A program made the position numbers and the translations under genes. Shown here in pieces: positions 1 through 4,698 of a stretch of 8,074 bases of DNA. Under the pieces are notes generated by a model. It was not told where the DNA came from and searched no databases. It was given only the letters and a program-made list of their open reading frames with translations. The stretch's first letter is position 1; every line of letters begins with the position of its first letter. Origin of the DNA: Geodermatophilaceae bacterium (lineage in GTDB: Bacteria > Actinomycetota > Actinomycetes > Mycobacteriales > Geodermatophilaceae); NCBI GenBank assembly GCA_013813215.1, contig JACCSC010000290.1, positions 1 through 8,074 on the forward strand, read 5' to 3'.

Positions 1-562
1 CGCGTTGGCCTCCGTGCAGGCCGTCGTGATGGTGGTCAAGGACGGCGAGGGCGTGGGCGCGGCCGTCGAGCAGATCGTGGCCGAGCTGCGGGCCTCCGGC
101 GTACGGGTGGAGGTCGACGAACGGACCGACACTCCGTTCGGGCGGCGCGCGGTCGACCGGGAGCTGAAGGGGATCCCCGTCCGTGTCGAGGTCGGCCCGC
201 GAGACCTGGCCGACGGGACGGTCACCCTGGTCCGGAGGATTCCCGGCACCAAGACGTCGGTGACGGTGGCCGAGGTGGCCCGCGACGTCGCTGCGGCGTT
301 GGTCGAGGATCAGCGGGCCTTGTACGACGAGGCGCTGGCCCGCCGCGAGGCGGCGACCGTCGAGGTGTCCACCGTCGAGGAGGCCGCGAGCGCGGCGGCG
401 AACGGCTGGGCCCGCATCCCGTGGGCGGTCCTCGGCGTGGAGGGGGAGACCATGCTCGCCACCCAGGCGATCAGCGTGCGTTGCCTCGTGCGAGCCGACG
501 GCGGCGTACCGGAGTCCGCCGACGAACCGGACCTGATCGCGGTGGTCGGCCGTTCCTACTGA
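1..562 (+). CDS. proS: Prolyl-tRNA synthetase, C-terminal part (5' end outside window)
   Basis: This is the cytoplasmic enzyme that charges tRNA-Pro with proline, and only its last 186 residues are visible. The frame is open from base 2, so the TTG at 5 is an internal Leu and not a start. The first ~100 visible residues match a class II anticodon-binding domain: the segment FGRRAVDRELKGIPVRVEVG, followed by PRDL and a TLVRR strand, is typical of ProRS. The remainder is the C-terminal domain found in archaeal/eukaryotic-type ProRS. It ends in GRSY, and the terminal Tyr is a known hallmark of this class. Archaeal relatives carry a Cys-rich zinc site here. Only one Cys is visible (in SVRCLVR), so zinc binding is probably lost (inference). 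The stop TGA at 560-562 lies directly against the coding sequence of the next gene, suggesting co-transcription. Confidence 0.9.
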   Translation, partial: ALASVQAVVMVVKDGEGVGAAVEQIVAELRASGVRVEVDERTDTPFGRRAVDRELKGIPVRVEVGPRDLADGTVTLVRRIPGTKTSVTVAEVARDVAAALVEDQRALYDEALARREAATVEVSTVEEAASAAANGWARIPWAVLGVEGETMLATQAISVRCLVRADGGVPESADEPDLIAVVGRSY

Positions 563-632
563 GCGGTGGGCGACGGGCCAGCAGGTCCTGTACCGCTACT
601 GGCGCGGCCCGGCGATCCGCGAGGTACGGCCG

Positions 633-1211
633 ATGACGGTGGTCGAGGACGGCCCCGACTGGCTCGTGCTGTGGCTGGCGCCGGGCACACCGGTGATCTG
701 GTCCCCGCTGGCCGACGGCCGGGACATGCGTTCGGCCCCCCTGCTCGAGCGGTTCACGCTGCCGCGGCTGCCGGTGGCGAGGACCTGGCGGGGGACCGGC
801 ATCCTCAAGCTCGTGCCGCGCGCCGCGGCGTACTCCTGCTGGCTGTTCTGGAACGCCGACGGCAGCTTCCGCGGGTGGTACGGGAACCTCGAGGCCATCC
901 AGAGCCGGTGGTCCGACGGCGACCAGCGGATCATCGACACTACCGACCACGTCCTCGACGTCTGGCGCCCGCCCGGTGGGCCGCCGGTCTGGAAGGACGA
1001 GGACGAGTTCGCCGTCACCACCGGGCTTCCGGGCTTCTGGAACGCCGACGAAGCGGACGTCATCCGGGCCGAGGGGGAGCGGCTGATGGCCCTGGCCGCC
1101 GCCGGTGACCCTCCGTTCGACCACACCTGGACGGCGTTCCACCCCGACCCGGCGTGGGCACTTCCGCGGCTCCCCGAGGACTGGGACCGACCTCCGGTTC
1201 GGGCTCGGTAG
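633..1211 (+). CDS. DUF402 / FomD-like hydrolase-fold protein, start uncertain
   Basis: This is a DUF402-family protein. FomD, the characterised relative, is a metal-dependent hydrolase of a cytidylylated phosphonate in fosfomycin synthesis. Most actinobacterial homologues have no assigned substrate, and none is claimed here. From the ATG at 633 (192 aa) visible landmarks are LAPGTP (15-20), WYGNLE (82-87), the acidic run IDTTDHVLDVWRPP (101-114) and KDEDEF (121-126), which resemble the family's conserved polar and metal-site region. GAGGT at 621-625 could serve as ribosome binding site for this ATG. However, codons 561-632 in the same frame have G or C at 23 of 24 third positions and encode RWATGQQVLYRYWRG, which looks like the family N-terminus, yet contain no ATG, GTG or TTG. 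The true start therefore probably lies near the proS stop. It follows proS directly, and the TRIC gene runs convergently downstream. Confidence 0.8.
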   Translation: MTVVEDGPDWLVLWLAPGTPVIWSPLADGRDMRSAPLLERFTLPRLPVARTWRGTGILKLVPRAAAYSCWLFWNADGSFRGWYGNLEAIQSRWSDGDQRIIDTTDHVLDVWRPPGGPPVWKDEDEFAVTTGLPGFWNADEADVIRAEGERLMALAAAGDPPFDHTWTAFHPDPAWALPRLPEDWDRPPVRAR

Positions 1212-1224
1212 GTGGCCCAACCGG
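1194..1224. terminator. Stem-loop between convergent genes (possible bidirectional terminator)
   Basis: CCGGTT (1194-1199) pairs perfectly with AACCGG (1219-1224), and GGG (1201-1203) pairs with CCC (1216-1218) after a single bulged C. This gives a 9-bp stem with a 12-nt loop that contains the TAG stop of the DUF402 gene. It sits where two convergent transcripts meet. There is no clear T-run on either side, so it is not a classic intrinsic terminator. Calling it a terminator is an inference from position and stability. Confidence 0.35.
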
Positions 1225-1251
1225 TGCGGCGATCACGCGGCCGAGGGGAGG

Positions 1252-1860
1252 TCAGGACCGGGTGAGCGGAATGTTCCAGCGCCGCCACAGGGCCAGGATG
1301 CGGACGACCGCGACACTGAGCGCCGCCAGTACCAACACCGGGGTCGTGGGCAGGCCGAGCGAGTCGCCCGCGACGACGATGACCGCCCCGAGCGAGGCGG
1401 CCACGGCGTAGACCTCCCGGCGCAGGACGAGCGGCACCTCGCGGAGCAGAACGTCACGCAGTACGCCGCCACCGACGCCGGTGGTCACCCCGACCAGGAC
1501 GGCGGTCACCGCCGGCGCACCGGCGGCCAGCGCCACGGCCGTCCCTGTCGTCGCGAACAGTGCCAGGCCGAGGGCGTCGGCGATCAACATCGCCCGTCGC
1601 AACCGGGCCACGGCCGGGTGGAACCGCCACACCACGAGCCCGACCACGGCCGGAACGATGAGGTACGGCCACTGGCGCAGCGTCGTCGGAGGGGTGATGC
1701 CCAGCAGCACGTCACGGACCACCCCGCCGCCGATTGCCGTCACCCCGGCCAGCACGGTGACTCCGAAGACGTCGAGTTGGCTGCGGACCGCGACCAGGGC
1801 TCCGGACACCGCGAAGACCGCCACCCCGAGCAGGTCCAGCACCGAGGGGACGCTGACCAC
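1252..1860 (-). CDS. TRIC-family (UPF0126/YicG-like) membrane protein
   Basis: This is a bacterial homologue of trimeric intracellular cation channels, expected in the cytoplasmic membrane with about seven transmembrane helices. The product is 202 aa when started at the GTG at 1860, close to the usual family length. It shows the diagnostic internal duplication: GGGVVRDVLLG (44-54) and GGGVLRDVLLR (130-140) are the glycine-rich kinked-helix motifs of the two repeats, each surrounded by hydrophobic helices. The frame stays open to an ATG at 2004, but that adds 48 charged, Pro/Arg-rich residues unlike the family and would run across the putative rpsP promoter, so the GTG is preferred. A TAGGGT hexamer lies 7 nt before the GTG, suggesting a leaderless transcript. 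Ion selectivity cannot be judged. The gene is transcribed against its neighbours on both sides. Confidence 0.88.
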   Translation of the reverse strand: MVSVPSVLDLLGVAVFAVSGALVAVRSQLDVFGVTVLAGVTAIGGGVVRDVLLGITPPTTLRQWPYLIVPAVVGLVVWRFHPAVARLRRAMLIADALGLALFATTGTAVALAAGAPAVTAVLVGVTTGVGGGVLRDVLLREVPLVLRREVYAVAASLGAVIVVAGDSLGLPTTPVLVLAALSVAVVRILALWRRWNIPLTRS

Positions 1861-1867
1861 GGCGCCG

Positions 1868-1873
1868 ACCCTA
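1868..1873 (-). promoter_or_regulatory. -10-like box for the TRIC-family gene
   Basis: TAGGGT on the minus strand fits the actinobacterial TANNNT -10 pattern and ends 7 nt before the GTG start. That spacing would place the transcription start at or next to the first base of the start codon, giving a leaderless mRNA. No convincing -35 hexamer was found upstream. An AGGG inside the same box could instead act as a Shine-Dalgarno sequence if transcription starts further upstream. Confidence 0.4.
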
Positions 1874-1920
1874 GCCGCCGTGCCCGGCCGGACCACCGAC
1901 GACGCAGGACGGCCACGGTC

Positions 1921-1929
1921 TGGCAGAAT
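1921..1929 (+). promoter_or_regulatory. Extended -10-like element for rpsP
   Basis: The sequence TGGCAGAAT has TG, one base, then CAGAAT, fitting an extended -10 element. A start about 7 nt further on (near 1936) would give a leader of roughly 118 nt before the rpsP GTG at 2054. No good -35 hexamer is seen at 17-18 bp spacing, which is usual for extended -10 promoters. A similar 9-mer, TGGCACAGT, precedes rplS at 4180-4188. Confidence 0.4.
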
Positions 1930-2053
1930 GACCGGCGAACCGGGTTCGCGTGGCCTCTCACCGCGTGACTGCCGGTCCTCCGAGGGCACGAGTCCGTTCC
2001 CCACGCGGCAGCGCGGTCCTCATCATGTCGAGCAACTGGGAGTACCCACACAC
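1930..2053 (+). promoter_or_regulatory. Inferred rpsP 5' leader with three inverted repeats
   Basis: Three self-complementary elements lie between the putative promoter and the rpsP start. GCGAAC (1935-1940) and GTTCGC (1944-1949) form a 6-bp stem with a 3-nt loop, at or just after the expected transcription start. CCGCGTG (1961-1967) and CACGCGG (2002-2008) form a 7-bp stem enclosing 34 nt. TGGG (2037-2040) and CCCA (2045-2048) form a small hairpin that would tie up the GGGAG ribosome binding site at 2038-2042. Control of S16 translation or early termination is possible, but this is inference. No known riboswitch class was recognised. Confidence 0.35.
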
Positions 2054-2629
2054 GTGGCAACCAAGATCAAGCTCATGCGCATGGGCAAGATGCGCGCGCC
2101 GTACTACCGCATCGTCGTGGCCGACGCCCGTACCAAGCGCGACGGCCGGTCGATCGAGCAGATCGGCAAGTACCACCCCAAGGAGGACCCCTCGTTCATC
2201 GAGGTCGACTCGGAGCGGGCGCAGTACTGGCTCGGCGTCGGGGCGCAGCCGACCGAGGCGGTCGCGGCGATCTTCCGGGTCACCGGCGACTGGCAGAAGT
2301 TCAAGGGCGAGCCGGCTCCGCCGCCGATGAAGGTCAAGGAGCCCAAGCCCGACCGCAAGGCAGTGTTCCAGGCCGTGGCGCTGGAGACAGCGGGTGAGCC
2401 CGCCGACGGCGCCACCACGCCGAGGAAGAAGGCGGCGCCCAAGCCCGTCAAGGCCGCGGTCGAGACCCCGACGGACAGCCCTGCCCCGACCGCCAGCGCC
2501 GCCCCCACGGACAGCGCTGCCCCGACGGACAGCGCTGCCCCGACGGACAGCGCTGGCGCACCCGACAGCGCGGCGCCGGCCGACAGCGCGGCGCCGGCCG
2601 ACAGCGCGGCGCCGACCCGGGACGCCTGA
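2054..2629 (+). CDS. rpsP: 30S ribosomal protein S16 with a long repetitive C-terminal tail
   Basis: S16 is a small-subunit protein that helps 16S rRNA fold during 30S assembly. The start is the GTG at 2054, because the encoded KIKLMRMGKMRAPYYRIVVA (4-23) is the canonical S16 N-terminus. GGGAG lies 11 nt upstream. The S16 fold occupies about residues 1-85, with further family motifs SIEQIGKYHP (33-42) and YWLGVGAQPTEAV (58-70). At 191 aa it is more than twice the ~80-90 aa of E. coli S16. Actinobacterial S16 proteins often carry a C-terminal extension. Here it begins with a Lys/Pro-rich section (to ~135) and ends in eight hexapeptides of the type DSAAPT/DSAAPA (141-188) encoded by 18-bp repeats. 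The tail is acidic, low-complexity and surely disordered. It is the first gene of the KH-rimM-trmD-rplS cluster, and the KH start lies 1 nt after its stop. Confidence 0.96.
   Translation: MATKIKLMRMGKMRAPYYRIVVADARTKRDGRSIEQIGKYHPKEDPSFIEVDSERAQYWLGVGAQPTEAVAAIFRVTGDWQKFKGEPAPPPMKVKEPKPDRKAVFQAVALETAGEPADGATTPRKKAAPKPVKAAVETPTDSPAPTASAAPTDSAAPTDSAAPTDSAGAPDSAAPADSAAPADSAAPTRDA
2474..2617 (+). repeat. Eight tandem 18-bp coding repeats in rpsP
   Basis: The 144 bp divide into eight in-frame 18-bp units starting at 2474, 2492, 2510, 2528, 2546, 2564, 2582 and 2600. The units at 2510 and 2528 are identical (GACAGCGCTGCCCCGACG), and those at 2564 and 2582 are identical (GACAGCGCGGCGCCGGCC). The unit at 2600 differs from the latter by one base. 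They encode DSPAPT, ASAAPT, DSAAPT, DSAAPT, DSAGAP, DSAAPA, DSAAPA and DSAAPT. Two sub-families of identical neighbours suggest recent local duplication, so copy number may vary between strains. Confidence 0.93.
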
Positions 2630-2630
2630 G

Positions 2631-2864
2631 TTGCTCGAGGCAGCGCTCGAGCACCTGGTCCGCGGCATCGTCGACAACCCGGACGACGTGCAGGTCGATC
2701 TGGTCACCGGTCGTCGCGGCCGCACCTTGGAGGTGCGCGTCCATCCCGACGACCTCGGCAAGGTCATCGGCCGCGGTGGCCGCACGGCCCGGGCCCTGCG
2801 CCAGATCATGTCCGGGGTCGGCGGGCGCGGCCTGCGGGTCGACGTCGTCGACACCGACGCGTAG
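2631..2864 (+). CDS. khpA: KH-domain RNA-binding protein (KhpA-like)
   Basis: This is a 77-residue protein made of a single KH domain, of the type encoded between rpsP and rimM in Gram-positive bacteria. In Firmicutes such as Streptococcus, KhpA pairs with KhpB and binds many RNAs. The same role here is inferred. The start is the TTG at 2631, one base after the rpsP stop, because the encoded LEAALEHLVRGIVDNPDDVQ matches the family N-terminus and no ATG or GTG is available nearby. GGGA at 2619-2622 gives a weak ribosome binding site, so translation is probably coupled to rpsP. The RNA-binding GxxG loop is visible as IGRGG (46-50), within HPDDLGKVIGRGGRTARAL (38-56). The C-terminal DVVDTD is also typical. 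The rare TTG start and weak site suggest low, coupled expression. Confidence 0.93.
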   Translation: MLEAALEHLVRGIVDNPDDVQVDLVTGRRGRTLEVRVHPDDLGKVIGRGGRTARALRQIMSGVGGRGLRVDVVDTDA

Positions 2865-2883
2865 TCGGCGAGCGCCGGGCGGC

Positions 2884-3405
2884 ATGCCCGAGGACCCCGG
2901 GTACCTCGTCGTCGCGCGGATCGGGCGCCCGCACGGACTGCGCGGCGAGCTCACCGTCGAGGTCCGGACCGACGACCCGGACGAGCGGTTCGCTCCGGGC
3001 CGCCGACTCCTCACCGACCCCGAGGCGCGCGGACCGCTGACCGTGCGTACGTCGGCGTACCACTCCGGGCGGTGGGTGCTCGGCTTCGAGGGCGTCGACG
3101 ACCGGCGCGATGCCGAAGCGCTCCGCAACACGGTGCTGCTGGTGCCCGCGGCCGAGCTGCCCGCACTGGTCGACCCCGAGGAGTTCTACGACCACCAGCT
3201 CGTCGGCCTGCCCGCGCGTACGACGGGCGGTGCGGAGATGGGGGTGGTCAGGGACGTCGTGCACGGTCCGGCCGGTGACCTGCTGGTCCTGCAGCGCGAG
3301 GGCCGGGAGACCCTGATCCCCTTCATCCGGCAGATGGTCCCGACCGTCGACGTGTCCGGCGGGTTCATCATCGTCGACCCGCCCGAGGGGTTGTTCGAGT
3401 TGTGA
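2884..3405 (+). CDS. rimM: Ribosome maturation factor RimM
   Basis: RimM is a cytoplasmic assembly factor that binds S19 and helps mature the head of the 30S subunit. The 173-aa product has the usual length. The N-terminal RimM domain opens with GYLVVARIGRPHGLRGE (6-22), the signature segment of the family. The C-terminal PRC-barrel domain begins at EEFYDHQLVGL (99-109) and includes LIPFIRQMVPTVD (144-156) and IVDPPEGLFEL at the end. The ATG at 2884 is chosen because it is the first ATG just before the conserved block. Only a weak GGGCGG precedes it. It lies 19 bp after the KH gene, and its stop overlaps the trmD start by 4 bp (GTGA), implying translational coupling. Confidence 0.96.
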   Translation: MPEDPGYLVVARIGRPHGLRGELTVEVRTDDPDERFAPGRRLLTDPEARGPLTVRTSAYHSGRWVLGFEGVDDRRDAEALRNTVLLVPAAELPALVDPEEFYDHQLVGLPARTTGGAEMGVVRDVVHGPAGDLLVLQREGRETLIPFIRQMVPTVDVSGGFIIVDPPEGLFEL

Positions 3406-4190
3406 AGATCGACGTCATCACGATCTTTCCGGACTACCTGGCGCCGCTGCACCAGTCGTTGCTCGGCAAGGCGGCCGAAGGCGGCTTGGTGCGCCTCGGC
3501 GTACACGATCTGCGGACCTGGACCGGCGACGTCCACCGCAGCGTCGATGGCACGCCGTACGGCGGCGGTCCGGGCATGGTGATGCGCCCCGAACCTTGGT
3601 ACGCCGCCCTGTCCGACCTCGCACCCGACGGCACGACGCTGGTCGTGCCCACGCCCTCGGGCGAGCTGTTCAGCCAGGCGCTGGCGGCCGACCTCGCCCT
3701 GCGGGACCACCTCGTCTTCGCCTGCGGCCGCTACGAGGGCATCGACCAGCGGGTGATCGACGAGGCCGGAACCCGGCTCGCGGTGCGCGAGGTGTCCCTC
3801 GGGGACTACGTCCTGGCCGGCGGCGAGGCGGCCGTCCTGGTGATGGTCGAGGCGATCACCAGACTGCTGCCCGGTGTGGTCGGCAACCCGGCCTCAGTCG
3901 CCGACGACTCCTTCACCGCGGGCCTGCTGGAGGGGCCGGTCTACACCCGGCCCGAGCTGTGGCGCGGGCATGCGGTCCCGACGGTGCTCCGATCGGGCCA
4001 CCACGCGGCCATCATGCGCTGGCGGCGGGACCAATCCCTGCTGCGTACGGCGGCGCGCCGGCCGGACCTGCTGGCGACCCAGCCGCTCGACGCAGCCGAT
4101 CGAGCGGTACTCGCCGAGGCCGGGTGCCCCGTTCCGGAGGCGTCGCGTACGGGCCGCCGCACGGCGGACGGGCAAGATATGGCACAGTAG
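3402..4190 (+). CDS. trmD: tRNA (guanine-N1-)-methyltransferase TrmD
   Basis: TrmD uses S-adenosylmethionine to make m1G37 in tRNAs with G36 next to the anticodon, which prevents +1 frameshifting. The 262-aa product is a SPOUT-class enzyme. Visible motifs are MKIDVITIFP at the start, YGGGPGMVM (53-61), CGRYEGIDQR (108-117) and SLGDYVLAGGEA (132-143), which form the trefoil-knot cofactor site. R154 (in AITRLLPGVVGN) and D169 (in DDSF) align with the catalytic Arg154 and Asp169 described for the E. coli enzyme. LRSGHHAAIMRWRR (196-209) belongs to the C-terminal tRNA-binding domain. The GTG start overlaps the rimM stop, and GAGGGG (3385-3390) lies 11 nt upstream. The gene is followed by a 110-bp structured gap before rplS. 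A putative rplS promoter lies in its last codons. Confidence 0.97.
   Translation: MKIDVITIFPDYLAPLHQSLLGKAAEGGLVRLGVHDLRTWTGDVHRSVDGTPYGGGPGMVMRPEPWYAALSDLAPDGTTLVVPTPSGELFSQALAADLALRDHLVFACGRYEGIDQRVIDEAGTRLAVREVSLGDYVLAGGEAAVLVMVEAITRLLPGVVGNPASVADDSFTAGLLEGPVYTRPELWRGHAVPTVLRSGHHAAIMRWRRDQSLLRTAARRPDLLATQPLDAADRAVLAEAGCPVPEASRTGRRTADGQDMAQ
4180..4188 (+). promoter_or_regulatory. Extended -10-like element for rplS
   Basis: TGGCACAGT, inside the last codons of trmD, has TG, one base, then CACAGT, fitting an extended -10. It resembles TGGCAGAAT upstream of rpsP at 1921-1929. A start near 4195 would give a leader of about 106 nt before the rplS ATG. No -35 hexamer was recognised. This would allow L19 to be made independently of the upstream operon. 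Confidence 0.35.
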
Positions 4191-4300
4191 GCAGGTTGTC
4201 AGCGGTCGCCAGTGACCCGAGGACAGCACACCCTGACCGCCGTGCCGGAGCGCCGCGCGCCCGGAATCGCCAGCACCTGAGGCAAGGAAGCGACGCCACC
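4191..4300 (+). promoter_or_regulatory. Structured leader region before rplS
   Basis: This 110-bp gap contains two predicted stem-loops. GCGGTC (4202-4207) pairs with GACCGC (4235-4240), extendable by one G-U pair. CCGG (4245-4248) plus GCGC (4250-4253) pair with GCGC (4257-4260) plus CCGG (4261-4264), giving an 8-bp all-GC stem with one bulged A and a CGC loop. No T-run follows, so it is a poor intrinsic terminator. A clear ribosome binding site, AGGAAG (4285-4290), follows 10 nt before the ATG. Possible roles are L19 autoregulation, attenuation, or mRNA processing. All are inferred. Confidence 0.45.
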
Positions 4301-4657
4301 ATGAACACCCTGGACGCGCTGGACAACGAATCGCTGCGCAGCGACATACCGAGCTTTCGCCCCGGCGACACGCTCAAGGTGCATGTGCGCGTCGTGGAGG
4401 GGACCCGCTCGCGGATCCAGATCTTCCAGGGCGTCGTGATCCGACGCCAGGGGGCCGGGGTACGGGAGACGTTCACCGTCCGGAAGGTGAGCTTCGGTGT
4501 CGGCGTCGAGCGGACGTTCCCCGTGCACACGCCGGTCGTAGACCGGATCGAGATCGTGACCCGCGGCGACGTCCGGCGGGCGAAGCTCTACTACCTGCGC
4601 GACTTGCGCGGCAAGGCCGCCAAGATCAAGGAGAAGCGGGAACCCGCTCATCGCTGA
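4301..4657 (+). CDS. rplS: 50S ribosomal protein L19
   Basis: L19 is a large-subunit protein near the 30S-50S interface, forming part of an inter-subunit bridge. The product is 118 aa, normal for the family. Conserved segments are IPSFRPGDTLKVHVRVVEG (16-34), IFQGVVIRRQG (41-51), TFTVRKVSFGVGVERTFP (57-74) and RRAKLYYLRDLRGKAAKIKE (92-111). The ATG at 4301 is supported by AGGAAG (4285-4290) and by the N-terminal match. The frame is open far upstream in trmD, but that is only antisense-free overlap without homology. It is the last gene of the rpsP-type cluster. A separate promoter and a structured leader probably precede it. Confidence 0.97.
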   Translation: MNTLDALDNESLRSDIPSFRPGDTLKVHVRVVEGTRSRIQIFQGVVIRRQGAGVRETFTVRKVSFGVGVERTFPVHTPVVDRIEIVTRGDVRRAKLYYLRDLRGKAAKIKEKREPAHR

Positions 4658-4685
4658 GCGTCACCTCTCGCCGACGCAGCCGGTT

Positions 4686-4691
4686 TAGGCT
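4686..4691 (+). promoter_or_regulatory. -10-like box for lepB (leaderless start)
   Basis: TAGGCT matches the actinobacterial TANNNT pattern and ends 7 nt before the lepB ATG at 4699. That geometry puts transcription start at or 1 nt before the A of the ATG. No Shine-Dalgarno-like purine run fits the 7-nt interval (GGCGGCG). No clear -35 hexamer was found. It lies in the 41-bp gap between rplS and lepB. Confidence 0.45.
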
Positions 4692-4698
4692 GGCGGCG

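Noticed and set aside
471..1288. Long minus-strand ORFs opposite proS end and DUF402
   Set aside because: These are typical high-GC antisense shadows, rich in Arg, Pro and Gly, with no recognisable domain.
1861..2004. N-terminal extension of the TRIC-family protein from ATG at 2004
   Set aside because: The extra 48 residues are charged and Pro/Arg-rich, unlike the family, and would run through the putative rpsP leader and promoter. The GTG at 1860 gives the normal length.
1481..2053. Long plus-strand frame running into rpsP from 1481
   Set aside because: It is the antisense shadow of the TRIC gene. The S16 family start fits GTG 2054.
2025..2330. Out-of-frame ORF starting at ATG 2025 and overlapping rpsP
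   Set aside because: It has no ribosome binding site, its protein is Arg/Ser-rich without family resemblance, and rpsP is unambiguous in the other frame.
2866..2877. CGGC...GCCG hairpin between the KH gene and rimM
   Set aside because: A 4-bp stem in GC-rich DNA is expected by chance.
4658..4677. GCGTC...GACGC hairpin after rplS as a terminator
   Set aside because: It has only a 5-bp stem with a 10-nt loop and no T-run, and is too weak to call.
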